Positions 1 through 7,576 are shown, numbered from the stretch's first letter. The stretch: DNA of 15,671 bases from Candidatus Bathyarchaeota archaeon (GCA_026394265.1 JAPKYO010000009.1:1-15671); one strand, 5' to 3'. Numbers and translations: made by a program. Notes: a model not told the origin generated them from the letters alone.

Positions 1-927
1 GTGCTCGTGCTCGGCGCGCGTGTAGTAGTCGTCGAACTCCTTGCCGAAGGCGCGTATGTCCATGAAGAACACGCTGGCCTCTAGGCCGGGGTTGTGCTCC
101 TGGGCTATGACGGCCTCCTTTATGGCGTACATGCAGCAGACGCCGCTGCAGTAGGGGTTGCCCACGCGGGCGTCCCGGCTGCCTACGCACTGGAGGAAGG
201 CGACCCTCTTCGGCATGTCCCCGTCGCTGGGGCGGAGGACGACTCCCCTGTATGGCCCGGTGGCGCTGAGTATGCGCTCGAACTCGACGCTGCTCACGAC
301 GTTCGGGTACCTGCCGTAGCCTAGCTCAGATAGCTTGCTTGGGTCGAATGCCTCGAAGCCGGGGGCGAGTATAACCGAGCCCACGTTGAGCTTCAGCTCC
401 TCGTCGACGTCGTCGTACTTTATGGCGTCCGCCTTGCAGACCTCGCTGCAGATGCCGCAGCCGAGGCACTTGTCCCTGTCAATCGCATATGTGAGCGGGA
501 CGGCCTGGCTGAAGCGTATGTAGACAGCCTTCCGGTCGTTGAGGTCGGCGTTGTATGTGTCTATGGCGGACGCGGGGCACTTTGCGGCGCAGTCGCCGCA
601 GCCCTTGCACTTGGCTGGGTCGACGCGGCGCGCCTTCTTGAAGATGGTCGCGGTGAAGCTGCCCTCCTCCCCCTCAAGCGACGTGACCTCGCTATAGGTC
701 AGGAGCTGGATGTTTGGGTGGCGCCCCGCCCCGACGAGTTTCGGGGCGAGTATGCACATGGCGCAGTCGTTCGTGGGGAACGTCTTGTCGAGCTGCGTCA
801 TCACGCCGCCGATGCTCGGCTCCCTCTCCACAATATAGACCTTGAATCCGCTGTCTGCGAGGTCGAGTGCGGCCTGTATGCCCGCTATTCCACCGCCGAC
901 GACCAGCACGCTACCTGTCTTTTCCAT
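1..927 (-). CDS. hdrA: HdrA/QmoA-like flavin-iron-sulfur subunit (third HdrA of left operon), 3' part missing
   Basis: The 309 visible codons run off the left edge, so the C-terminus is unseen. The protein starts directly with the FAD-binding Rossmann motif (VGGGIAGIQAALDLA, about residues 10-24) and so lacks the N-terminal domain of full-length HdrA. Next comes FPTNDCAMCILAPK, the HdrA cysteine pair beside the flavin. The inserted ferredoxin domain has CKGCGDCAAKCP and CLGCGICSEVCK, enough for two 4Fe-4S clusters, although the second lacks the usual trailing proline. The family-typical QCVGSRD and YCSGVCCMYA follow. The ATG is chosen because GAGGCTGAT lies just upstream and the preceding gene stops 11 bp before it. 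In HdrA proteins the FAD is the bifurcating or electron-splitting centre. Here the gene is last (in view) of the hdrC-hdrB-hdrA-hdrA-mvhD operon. Family assignment is secure; partner and substrate are inferred. Confidence 0.9.
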   Translation of the reverse strand, partial: MEKTGSVLVVGGGIAGIQAALDLADSGFKVYIVEREPSIGGVMTQLDKTFPTNDCAMCILAPKLVGAGRHPNIQLLTYSEVTSLEGEEGSFTATIFKKARRVDPAKCKGCGDCAAKCPASAIDTYNADLNDRKAVYIRFSQAVPLTYAIDRDKCLGCGICSEVCKADAIKYDDVDEELKLNVGSVILAPGFEAFDPSKLSELGYGRYPNVVSSVEFERILSATGPYRGVVLRPSDGDMPKRVAFLQCVGSRDARVGNPYCSGVCCMYAIKEAVIAQEHNPGLEASVFFMDIRAFGKEFDDYYTRAEHEH

Positions 928-938
928 GTTGATCAGCC

Positions 939-1142
939 TCACTGCGCCGCGTAGAGGGGCGTCCCCTCCACGGCCTCCTTCACATCGACCCAGCCCCTCT
1001 GTCTGAGGGCAACCATGTAGCCCAGCACGGCCCGTGGCTGCAGGCCGAGCTGCTTCGCTATGTCCTTCACGGACCTGGGCCTCTCCTGTAGCATGAGGTG
1101 TATGCGGTGGACCTGGAACTCCGTCTCCACGGCCTCGTCCAT
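939..1142 (-). CDS. Winged-helix tail, probably the frameshifted C-terminus of MvhD
   Basis: From the first ATG this frame encodes 67 residues with a helix-turn-helix look: SVKDIAKQLGLQPRAVLGYM followed by a wing-like segment ending GTPLYAAQ. The same frame continues upstream to about position 1217 with natural composition and G/C-ending codons (EEKLVTEGNVYGDKVAQDEF), without an ATG, GTG or TTG start in that stretch. It therefore looks like the end of a longer protein rather than a free-standing gene. The MvhD frame runs into this region and stops at 1199 after a basic tail (PARRRS). One extra base near 1217, for example CCGGGC for CCGGC, would join them into one MvhD-winged-helix protein of about 218 residues. 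Alternatives are a separate small gene made by translational coupling, or programmed frameshifting. The stop lies 11 bp before the next hdrA. Confidence 0.6.
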   Translation of the reverse strand: MDEAVETEFQVHRIHLMLQERPRSVKDIAKQLGLQPRAVLGYMVALRQRGWVDVKEAVEGTPLYAAQ

Positions 1143-1198
1143 CGCCTCTGTGAACTCGTCCTGCGCAACCTTGTCGCCGTAGACGTTGCCCTCGGTTA

Positions 1199-1591
1199 CT
1201 AGCTTCTCCTCCTTGCCGGCTCCGTGAACTCCTTGACGAGGTTGGCGAAGCGCTGCCCCTCGGCGGCGCTGTTCCACTCCAGCCTTATGCGCTGCGGCTC
1301 GAGGCCCGTCTTGGCGAGGAGCCTCTGGAGTAGGGCGTACTTGCGCTTCGTGTGCAGGTTTCCGGAGATGTAGTGGCAGTCGCCTATGTGGCACCCCGTC
1401 ACCATGACGCCGTCCGCCCCCGCCTCGAGCAGCTCGAGGACCATCCCCGGCTCGACGCGGCCGCTGCACATGACCTTGATGACGCGCATGTTCGTGGGGT
1501 ACTGGATGCGGCTGACGCCCGCGAGGTCGGCGCCGGCGTAGCTGCACCAGTTGCAGAGGAATCCGACTATGTTTGGCTCGAATGTGCTCAT
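1199..1591 (-). CDS. mvhD: MvhD-family hydrogenase/Hdr-associated 2Fe-2S subunit, apparently frameshifted at its end
   Basis: 130 residues. MvhD (FlpD-like) proteins carry one 2Fe-2S cluster and pass electrons between HdrA and a partner such as a hydrogenase or formate dehydrogenase. The family cysteines are all present: GFLCNWCSYAGADLAG near the N-terminus, VMCSGRVEP in the middle, and TGCHIGDCHY. It starts 2 bp after the stop of the upstream hdrA, with a strong GAGGAGGAC Shine-Dalgarno that overlaps that gene's end. The last four or five residues are arginine-rich and look like out-of-frame translation, because the adjacent frame (from about 1217 down to 939) continues with sensible protein sequence. 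No hydrogenase subunit is in view, so the electron partner is unknown. Family call is confident; whether the short form is real or a sequencing or assembly error cannot be decided here. Confidence 0.88.
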   Translation of the reverse strand: MSTFEPNIVGFLCNWCSYAGADLAGVSRIQYPTNMRVIKVMCSGRVEPGMVLELLEAGADGVMVTGCHIGDCHYISGNLHTKRKYALLQRLLAKTGLEPQRIRLEWNSAAEGQRFANLVKEFTEPARRRS

Positions 1592-1593
1592 GT

Positions 1594-3261
1594 TTAGTCC
1601 TCCTCGAGGGCGGCGAGGCCCTGTGCCTGTATCTGCTCGTCGGTGAAGTGGTGCATCGTTATCGCCTTCTCGGGGCACGTTGCGCCGCAGACCCCGCAGC
1701 CCTTGCAGACGGCGGCGATGGTCTCGGCGAGGCCCTTCTCGTTCTTGCGGATGGCGTTGTAGGGGCAGACGTCTATGCAGGTGCCGCAGCCGCTGCACCG
1801 CGTCTGGTCGACCTGGCTCATGATGGCCGCCGTGCGTACCCTCTTCTTCGCCATGGGGATAGAAGCCCTGCTCGCGACGCCCAGCGCCTGAGCGACGCTC
1901 TCCCCGATGTCCTTCGGGCTATGCGCCGTACCGCAGACGAAGATGCCGTCCGTGGCGAAGTCGATGGGGCGCAGCTTGACGTGCGCCTCCATGAAGAAGC
2001 CGTTAGAGTCGAGCGGCACCTTTAGCATCTGGCTCAGCTCCTTCGCGTCCGCGACGGGGACGAGTGGGGTGCTGAGGACCAGCATGTCCGCCTTGAGGGT
2101 CATCTCCTCGTTGACTGTTGGGCTGTAGAAGGATACGCTGAGGCCGTCCGGCTCCGCCGTGACCCTGGGCGGCTTCTCCGCCTGGTACTTGAGGAACCTG
2201 ACGCCCTTCCTCTTCGTCTCCTGCTCCAGCTTCGAGTACTGGATGCCGTAGGTCTGGAGGTCGCGGTAGAGGATGTAGACCTCCTTGCCGGGTGTGGCGA
2301 CGTTGAGGGCGTTCTTGAGGGCCTCGTTGCAGCATACTCGGCTGCAGTATGGTCGCTCCTCGTTCCGGGCGCCGACGCACTGGATCATCACGATCCTCTT
2401 CGCGTCGACACTGCCGGCCTTCACAAGCTCCTCAAGCTGCGCCTGCGTGACGACCCGTGGATCCTCCCCGTAGAGGTAGAGACCCCTGGGCTCTAGGGCA
2501 TCCGCGCCGACGGCTACGATTATCGTGCCGACGTTGAACTTCTCCGCCCTCCCCGCGGCGTCGACGCCGATGTCGAAGTTGCCGATGAAGCCGTAGACGC
2601 TGGACACCTTCGACGCGGTGAGGACGCGTATCCTTGGGTTGGATGTGACCTGCTCGACGAGGGGTTCGAGGACATCGGACGCCTTCCGGTTGTGTGGGAA
2701 GAGGGTGTCGAATGTGCGAAGCATGCCCCCGAGCTGCTTCTGTTTCTCGACTATGGTGACTGTGAATCCCTGCTCGGCGAGGCTGAGGGCGGCGCGCATC
2801 CCGGAGACGCCTCCGCCTATGACGAGTGTGCTGGGGTTTACGTCGATCTCGGGGTCCTCCCCGGGTTCGAGGAGTGTGGCCTTGGCGACTGCCATTCTGA
2901 CGAGGTCCTTCGCCTTCTCCGTCGCCTTCTCGGGCTCCTTCATGTGTACCCAGCTGCACTGGTCGCGTATGTTCGCCATCTCGAAGAGGTACTTGTTTAC
3001 GCCCGCCTCCTCGCATGTTGCCTGGAAGAGGGGCTCGTGTGTGCGGGGCGTGCAGGAGGCGACGACTACGCGGTCGAGGCCGTGCTTCTTTATGGCCTCC
3101 TTGATCTTGTTGAGGCCGTCGCTGCTGCAGGTGTACATGTTCTCCTCCGCGTAGGCGACGCCGGGGAGCGTCTTGGCGTACTCGACGACCCGTGGGACGT
3201 CGACGTATGCGCCTATGTTTATGCCGCAGCGGCAGACGAAGACGCCTATCCGGGGCGCCAT
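1594..3261 (-). CDS. hdrA: HdrA-type flavoprotein without the inserted ferredoxin domain (QmoB-like)
   Basis: 555 residues from the ATG that overlaps the preceding stop codon as TGATG; an in-frame GTG one codon earlier is also possible. Domains in order: N-terminal HdrA domain (about 1-130) with cysteines at VCRCGINI, YTCSS, ASCTPRTHEP and QCSWVH; FAD Rossmann motif LVIGGGVSGMRAAL (about 146-159); disulfide-reductase-like core with QCVGARN and YCSRVCCNEA; and a C-terminal ferredoxin domain with CSGCGTCIDVCP (489-500) and CKGCGVCGATCP (519-530). It has no internal ferredoxin insertion, and where HdrA normally has the flavin-proximal cysteine pair it reads LFPHNRKASD. With the MvhD encoded immediately downstream it matches the QmoB layout of sulfate reducers, split into two genes. 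Likely a cytoplasmic complex subunit with the neighbouring short HdrA. The Qmo comparison is by architecture only. Confidence 0.9.
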   Translation of the reverse strand: MAPRIGVFVCRCGINIGAYVDVPRVVEYAKTLPGVAYAEENMYTCSSDGLNKIKEAIKKHGLDRVVVASCTPRTHEPLFQATCEEAGVNKYLFEMANIRDQCSWVHMKEPEKATEKAKDLVRMAVAKATLLEPGEDPEIDVNPSTLVIGGGVSGMRAALSLAEQGFTVTIVEKQKQLGGMLRTFDTLFPHNRKASDVLEPLVEQVTSNPRIRVLTASKVSSVYGFIGNFDIGVDAAGRAEKFNVGTIIVAVGADALEPRGLYLYGEDPRVVTQAQLEELVKAGSVDAKRIVMIQCVGARNEERPYCSRVCCNEALKNALNVATPGKEVYILYRDLQTYGIQYSKLEQETKRKGVRFLKYQAEKPPRVTAEPDGLSVSFYSPTVNEEMTLKADMLVLSTPLVPVADAKELSQMLKVPLDSNGFFMEAHVKLRPIDFATDGIFVCGTAHSPKDIGESVAQALGVASRASIPMAKKRVRTAAIMSQVDQTRCSGCGTCIDVCPYNAIRKNEKGLAETIAAVCKGCGVCGATCPEKAITMHHFTDEQIQAQGLAALEED

Positions 3262-4568
3262 CACTGCTTCGCCTCCGCGCGCGCGGCGTCCTCCGCAGCC
3301 TTGGCCGCGGTGGCGCTCGCCTCCGCCACGGACTCGGGGATGTCCCGCGGCCCGTGGCAGCTGCCGCAGACGTAGACCCCGGGCTTGCTAGACTCCACGG
3401 GGGCTGTCAGTGAGTCCCTGTCCTCGAAGAAGCCAAACTCGTCGAGTTTGACGCCGAGGACGCCGCCGAGCTTTCTGTTGTCCCTGTGTGGCACCGCGGC
3501 GGTGCAGAGGACGACGAGGTCGACCTCCATCTTCTCGACCTTGCCGATCTCAGTGTTCTCGTAGAGGATGGTGAGGTTCTTGGTTGTTGGGTCCTCCCTG
3601 ATCTCGCCTGGGCGGCCGCGGATGTAGTTGACGCCCCAGTGGCTCTGGGCTCGGTCGACGAATCCCTGGAAGCCCTTGCCGAAGGTGCGTAGGTCCATGT
3701 AGAAGATGGTGACGTGGCTGCTTGGCTCGTGCTCCTTGATGAGCACCGCCTCCTTCGTGGCGTACATGCAGCAGCTTGCGCTGCAGTAGGGGTAGCCGGT
3801 GGTCTGGGTTCTGCTGCCGACGCACTGGATGAAGGCGACGTTGTGGGATACTTTGCCGTCGCTGGGGCGGTTGAGGACGCCGCCGGTTGGCCCGGAAGCG
3901 CAGACGAGGCGCTCAAACTCCAGCGCCGTCAACACGTTCTTGTAGCGCCCGTAGCCGTACTCCCCGATGTCCTTGGGGTTGTACTGCTCGAAGCCCGTCG
4001 CCGCGATGACGCTTGAGACGTTCAGCTCGACGGTGTTCTCCTTCTGCTCGTAGTCGACAGCCCCGGCTGGGCAGACCTTCTCGCAGGTCCTGCAGATGCC
4101 CTTGGTGAACCAGAGGCAGGCGTCGCGGTCGATGGTGGCGATGAGTGGGACTGCTTGGGGGAAGGCTAGGTAGATGGCCTTTCGCTGCCCGAGGCCCGCC
4201 TGGAAGACGCTGGGGCGCTTCACGGGGCACTTCTCGCTGCAGAGGCCGCAGCCGGTGCACTTCTTCGAGTCGACGCTACGGGGGTGCTCAAGGACCTTGA
4301 CATTAAAGTCACCGACCGATCCTTCCAGTCCGATGACCTCGCTCTCCGTGTGTATGGTGATGTTTGGGTGCCTGTAGCACTCTATCATCTTGGGGGCGAG
4401 GATGCAGATGCTGCAGTCCATCGTGGGGAATGTCTTGTCGAGCTGCGCCATGACGCCGCCGATGCTCGGGGTGCGCTCCACGAGGTGGACCTTCGTCCCC
4501 CTGTCGGCGAGGTCGAGTGAGGCTTGGATGCCGGCTATTCCGCCGCCTATGACTAGAACTGGCTTCAA
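3261..4568 (-). CDS. hdrA: Short HdrA/QmoA-like FAD and iron-sulfur subunit
   Basis: 435 residues from a TTG start placed exactly before the Rossmann motif (KPVLVIGGGIAGIQASLDLA); GGATGA upstream is a weak ribosome site, and the preceding hdrB stops 7 bp before. Visible features: FPTMDCSICILAPK (about 48-60) beside the flavin, then an inserted ferredoxin domain with CTGCGLCSEKCP (104-115) and a variant second motif CLWFTKGICRTCEKVCP (151-167). In that motif the first cysteine is seven residues away from the next, as I recall for QmoA-like proteins. Core motifs QCVGSRT and YCSASCCMYA follow, then GVYVCGSCHGPRDI near the end. It lacks the N-terminal HdrA domain and the C-terminal ferredoxin domain, which the next gene supplies. 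The two may together do the job of one full-length HdrA or act as a QmoA/QmoB-like pair. The stop overlaps the next ATG by one base. Confidence 0.9.
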   Translation of the reverse strand: MKPVLVIGGGIAGIQASLDLADRGTKVHLVERTPSIGGVMAQLDKTFPTMDCSICILAPKMIECYRHPNITIHTESEVIGLEGSVGDFNVKVLEHPRSVDSKKCTGCGLCSEKCPVKRPSVFQAGLGQRKAIYLAFPQAVPLIATIDRDACLWFTKGICRTCEKVCPAGAVDYEQKENTVELNVSSVIAATGFEQYNPKDIGEYGYGRYKNVLTALEFERLVCASGPTGGVLNRPSDGKVSHNVAFIQCVGSRTQTTGYPYCSASCCMYATKEAVLIKEHEPSSHVTIFYMDLRTFGKGFQGFVDRAQSHWGVNYIRGRPGEIREDPTTKNLTILYENTEIGKVEKMEVDLVVLCTAAVPHRDNRKLGGVLGVKLDEFGFFEDRDSLTAPVESSKPGVYVCGSCHGPRDIPESVAEASATAAKAAEDAARAEAKQ

Positions 4569-4575
4569 CTTACGC

Positions 4576-5451
4576 TCATCCTATCCTGGCGAGCACCGGG
4601 TCGACGGGGCTCTGGTTGAGTTCGAGGCCCAGCTGCTCCTGCTTGAGCCCCATGGCGAGGCCGAGGAGCTGGGTGTAGTAGAATACGGGGACCTCAAGGG
4701 TCCTGTCGCCGACGGCTGCAGCTATCGCCCTCTGCTTGTTGTCGTAGACCTTGAAGCAGAACGGGCACGTGGTCACGAGGCCGTCGAGGCCGAGGCTCTT
4801 GACGGTCTTGAGCTTGTCCCCGGCGATCTCCATCACGGTCTTGCCCGATGCGGAGGCGAGGCTGGAGCCGCAGCAGTCGATCTTGCCGGGGTAGTCTGCG
4901 GCCTGTGCGCCGGTCCAGTTTATGAGGTCGTCGAGTTTGCGTGGGTTCTCGGCGTCGTCGGGGCGTCCGAGGCGGCTGGGGCGGATGGCGTGGCACCCGG
5001 GGTGTGCACCGAATCTGAACCCAGTCAATGGTTTGGTGACCGCCGCGGTGATCTTCTCCTTCCCGAGCCTGTCGTGTAGCAGCTCGAAGATGTGCAGGAG
5101 TTCCGCCTTGCCCTCGTAGTGGAGGTTCTCCCGCGCGAGTTTCTCGTTGATCTTCGCCTTGAGGGCGGCGTCCTTCACGAGGGCGTGCTTGGTCTCAGTG
5201 AAGCTGAGGTGGCACCCGTTGCAGAGGGTGAAGAGGGAGAGGTTCATTCCCTCGGCTATCGCCATGTCCCGGGCGCTTGAGTAGAACCACGCGGCCTCGC
5301 TGACGCTGCTGTATGGTGAGTATCCGCAGCATGCGGCGCCCTCCATCTCGGCGAGTTCGACGCCGAGCCGGGGCATGATGGCCCTGACGGATGCCTCGTA
5401 GCCTATCTGGTCCGCCTGCGCGGTGCAGCCGGGGAAGAACGCGACCTTCAT
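4576..5451 (-). CDS. hdrB: Heterodisulfide reductase subunit B-like, two CCG domains
   Basis: 291 residues, the normal HdrB length. Two complete CCG cysteine sets are visible: C9, C41-C42, C77, C80 (FFPGC, AACCG, LCNGC) and C153, C193-C194, C229, C232 (HPGCH, DCCG, CPFC). In structurally known HdrB these bind two noncubane 4Fe-4S clusters that reductively cleave a disulfide. The ATG overlaps the hdrC stop (ATGA), indicating translational coupling. By context this is the disulfide- (or other substrate-) reducing end of the HdrA-containing complex encoded downstream. The physiological substrate is not known: CoM-S-S-CoB would apply only if the host makes those thiols, which cannot be judged from this window. 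Confidence 0.93.
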   Translation of the reverse strand: MKVAFFPGCTAQADQIGYEASVRAIMPRLGVELAEMEGAACCGYSPYSSVSEAAWFYSSARDMAIAEGMNLSLFTLCNGCHLSFTETKHALVKDAALKAKINEKLARENLHYEGKAELLHIFELLHDRLGKEKITAAVTKPLTGFRFGAHPGCHAIRPSRLGRPDDAENPRKLDDLINWTGAQAADYPGKIDCCGSSLASASGKTVMEIAGDKLKTVKSLGLDGLVTTCPFCFKVYDNKQRAIAAAVGDRTLEVPVFYYTQLLGLAMGLKQEQLGLELNQSPVDPVLARIG

Positions 5452-5927
5452 GCCTCAGCCTCCTTCAGCTCGTTGATGGCCTGTGTGTACTTCGCCTGAT
5501 CTCTGGGCTTCTGGGCGGGTGGGAGGCCGAGTGCGGCGCGGTCCCTCCGGTCCCTGCTGCGTGTCCTGGCGGGCTGTGGCTGCTGGACGGCGCCGGTCTC
5601 GGTGACGGCCTTCTCCGCCTCGTCGTAGCTGGCGGGGTGCTCATGGCCCTCCGCGATGGCCTCGCGGCGTAGCTCGAGGATGACCTCGTATGGGCTGATT
5701 TCCTCGGGGCACCGCTCCTTGCACTTGAGGCAGCTCGTGCAGGTCCAGATCACCCCCGACTTCATCAGGTCGTCTTCCCTGCCTAGGCTGACCTTGGCGA
5801 TTATCTGGCGTGGGTTGAAGCCCTCTATGCGGGCGGTGACTGGGCACGCCGATGGGCACTTGCCGCACTGGTCGCAGACCTCGGCGTTCATCCTGCTGAC
5901 TGCTTCGCGTAGCCTCTGCCTTGTCAA
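5448..5927 (-). CDS. hdrC: Heterodisulfide reductase subunit C-like ferredoxin protein
   Basis: 159 residues with two 4Fe-4S motifs, CDQCGKCPSACP (18-29) and CTSCLKCKERCP (63-74), followed by the SPYEVI segment typical of HdrC. The C-terminal part contains LGLPPAQKP, a tail usual in HdrC proteins. HdrC wires HdrA to HdrB. I chose the TTG at 5927 because GGAGG lies nine bases upstream and the protein then begins TRQRLREAV, as HdrC N-termini do. The first ATG (5891) has a poor ribosome site, and the open frame's GTG at 6014 falls inside the likely TATA box. First gene of the left operon; its stop overlaps the hdrB start by four bases. Function is secure at family level; the start is moderately certain. 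Confidence 0.9.
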   Translation of the reverse strand: MTRQRLREAVSRMNAEVCDQCGKCPSACPVTARIEGFNPRQIIAKVSLGREDDLMKSGVIWTCTSCLKCKERCPEEISPYEVILELRREAIAEGHEHPASYDEAEKAVTETGAVQQPQPARTRSRDRRDRAALGLPPAQKPRDQAKYTQAINELKEAEA

Positions 5928-6002
5928 GTATAGACGCCTCCAGAGAACGTTTCGGGGGGAGCCAATCCATGTAGCCTTCCCCCCGCGGTATTTACCATTT
6001 AC

Positions 6003-6014
6003 CACTATATACAC
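6003..6014 (-). promoter_or_regulatory. Probable TATA promoter of the hdrC-hdrB-hdrA operon
   Basis: On the minus strand this reads GTGTATATAGTG in an AT-rich gap between malic enzyme and hdrC. Transcription would begin about 25 bases downstream (near 5980), leaving a leader of about 50 bases containing the GGAGG ribosome site used by the TTG start. Based on pattern and spacing only. Confidence 0.45.
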
Positions 6015-6033
6015 AAATGATTATTATTATGGC

Positions 6034-6038
6034 AAAAA
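6034..6038 (-). terminator. Short oligo-T terminator after malic enzyme
   Basis: Twenty-six bases after the malic-enzyme stop the minus strand reads CCCCTTTTTGCC. Archaeal termination commonly uses such T-runs. It is only five T long, so readthrough into hdrC is possible. Confidence 0.3.
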
Positions 6039-6064
6039 GGGGTTAATTGATTAAAGGGGGTTGG

Positions 6065-7405
6065 CTACTTGGGCTCCGGTGGGGGCGCGGGGATGAATCC
6101 CTCTGCCATGAGGAGCTTTACTATCTTCTGGGTGCGCTCGATTATGGCGGCGGCGCCGTCGTGTATCTCCTTACGCGCCATCTTCTTCCGTGCGAGGCCC
6201 TGCTCCATACACTTCATGGCGACCTCAGTGGCCTGTAGGGGGTAGATCTCCCACTCGTCCATGCTGGGAAGGATGTATGTGTCGCTGAGGCCCTTGTCCT
6301 CGGCGTACTTGGCGAGTGCCGTGGCGCTGGCTATGCACATCTCGTCCGTGATGGTCTTGGCGCGCACGTCTAGGGCGCCGCGGAATATGGCGGGGAAGAC
6401 GAGGCTGTTGTTGACCTGGTTGGGGAAGTCGCTGCGCCCCGTGGCGACGACCTTGGCTCCCCCCTCCTTTGCCTCCCACGGCCATATCTCGGGGATGGGG
6501 TTGGCGCAGGCGAAGACGATGGAGTTCGACGCCATGCCCTGTATGTCGGTCTTCTTTATCACATCCGGGCCGGGTCTGCTCGCGGCGATGACCATATCGG
6601 CGCCCTCAAGCGCCTCCTTGATGCCGCCCTCGACGCCGTCGGGGTTCGTCTCCTTAGCGATCTCCCACTTGTAGCTGCCCTCGAGGTCCTTGCGCGTGTG
6701 GCTGAGTATGCCCGTGGAGTCGGTCATGAGTATGTTCTTGGGGTTGACGCCCGCGGATTTGAGGACGTAGTAGGTGCGGGTGTTCGCGGCGCCGACGCCT
6801 ACTATGCTGATCTTGGCAGTGTTTAGTTTCTTGCCGACCAGCTTGAGGGCGTTGTATGTGGCGGCGAGTATGACGGCGGCGGTGCCCTGCTGGTCGTCGT
6901 GCCAGACGGGGATCGGCATCTCCTTCCTCAGCCGTTCGAGGATGTAGAAGCACTTGGGGCTGCTGAAGTCTTCGAGGTTGATGCCGCCGAATGTGGGCTC
7001 GATCCACTTGACGGCCTGTATGATCTCCTCGGGGTCCTTGGTGGCGAGGCAGATTGGGAAGGCGTCGACGCCTCCGAGGTACTTGAAGATGAGTGCCTTG
7101 CCCTCCATCACGGGCATCCCCGCCTGGCCGCCGATGTCACCGAGTCCGAGGACGCGGGTCCCGTCGCTGACGACGCCGACATAGTTCCACTTGCTCGTCC
7201 CCTCATAGGCGAGCTCCTTGTCCTTCTCTATGTCCTTGCAGACCTGGGCGACGCCGGGGGTGTACCAGATGCTGAAGTCTTGGAGTGTGCGGATGGCGCA
7301 CTTTGGCATGACCTCGACCTTGCCGTGGTAGAAGGCGTGATATGGTGGCGCGATCTTGCTCCACTTCTGGGCCTCCTTTAACAGCTCTTCCTTCGTGACT
7401 GGCAT
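6065..7405 (-). CDS. Malic enzyme (malate dehydrogenase, oxaloacetate-decarboxylating)
   Basis: 446 residues from the ATG at 7405, the compact archaeal/bacterial malic-enzyme length. It converts malate to pyruvate and CO2 with NAD(P) reduction. Visible landmarks: SIWYTPGVA with the catalytic tyrosine (about 48), SDGTRVLGLGDIGG, VMEGKALIFK with the catalytic lysine (about 103), INLEDF and WHDDQQGT for the metal site, and a nucleotide-binding GVGAAN (203-208). ATGRSDFPNQVNNSLVFPAI is the usual C-terminal block. The open frame continues 36 codons upstream to 7513, but that stretch (hydrophobic, then PRHYSP) has no counterpart in the family and overlaps the promoter region, so I reject it. Upstream of the chosen ATG I see no good Shine-Dalgarno. 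NAD or NADP preference cannot be read with confidence. With the fumarate-reductase operon nearby it points to C4-dicarboxylate use. Confidence 0.95.
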   Translation of the reverse strand: MPVTKEELLKEAQKWSKIAPPYHAFYHGKVEVMPKCAIRTLQDFSIWYTPGVAQVCKDIEKDKELAYEGTSKWNYVGVVSDGTRVLGLGDIGGQAGMPVMEGKALIFKYLGGVDAFPICLATKDPEEIIQAVKWIEPTFGGINLEDFSSPKCFYILERLRKEMPIPVWHDDQQGTAAVILAATYNALKLVGKKLNTAKISIVGVGAANTRTYYVLKSAGVNPKNILMTDSTGILSHTRKDLEGSYKWEIAKETNPDGVEGGIKEALEGADMVIAASRPGPDVIKKTDIQGMASNSIVFACANPIPEIWPWEAKEGGAKVVATGRSDFPNQVNNSLVFPAIFRGALDVRAKTITDEMCIASATALAKYAEDKGLSDTYILPSMDEWEIYPLQATEVAMKCMEQGLARKKMARKEIHDGAAAIIERTQKIVKLLMAEGFIPAPPPEPK

Positions 7406-7567
7406 GGGGGAATAGTGGCGGGGAGTAAGGATAACACTTACGAGGACAAAAATGGGTAAGTAAAACGCCGCCACGACGTCGAACGGCGACGCGGGGCGCC
7501 TACTTTCCGTCAATATTCTTAAAAAGCTGGGTTATGGATGCCACGTCTGCGAGGCTTTGACGCGTGA

Positions 7568-7576
7568 CGATTATAG
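7568..7576 (+). promoter_or_regulatory. Possible TATA box for a leaderless acetyltransferase mRNA
   Basis: GATTATAGG lies about 27-30 bases before the ATG at 7601, the spacing expected when transcription starts at the start codon. The rest of the 195-bp gap between the divergent malic enzyme and acetyltransferase genes (7406-7600) holds AT-rich patches (for example AATATTCTTAAAAAG near 7511-7525) but no gene that I can support. Confidence 0.3.

Noticed and set aside
2692..3375. Open frame of 227 codons on the plus strand opposite the hdrA genes
   Set aside because: Runs antisense across two clearly coding genes and their overlap; repetitive Ala/Gly/Val/Asp composition typical of shadows.
5928..6014. 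GTG start for hdrC, adding 29 residues
   Set aside because: The codon lies inside the likely TATA box, and a GGAGG at correct distance serves the downstream TTG.
7406..7513. N-terminal extension of malic enzyme (36 residues, hydrophobic)
   Set aside because: Looks like a membrane segment but has no family counterpart and occupies the promoter region; the protein beginning MPVTKEELLKEA fits the family.
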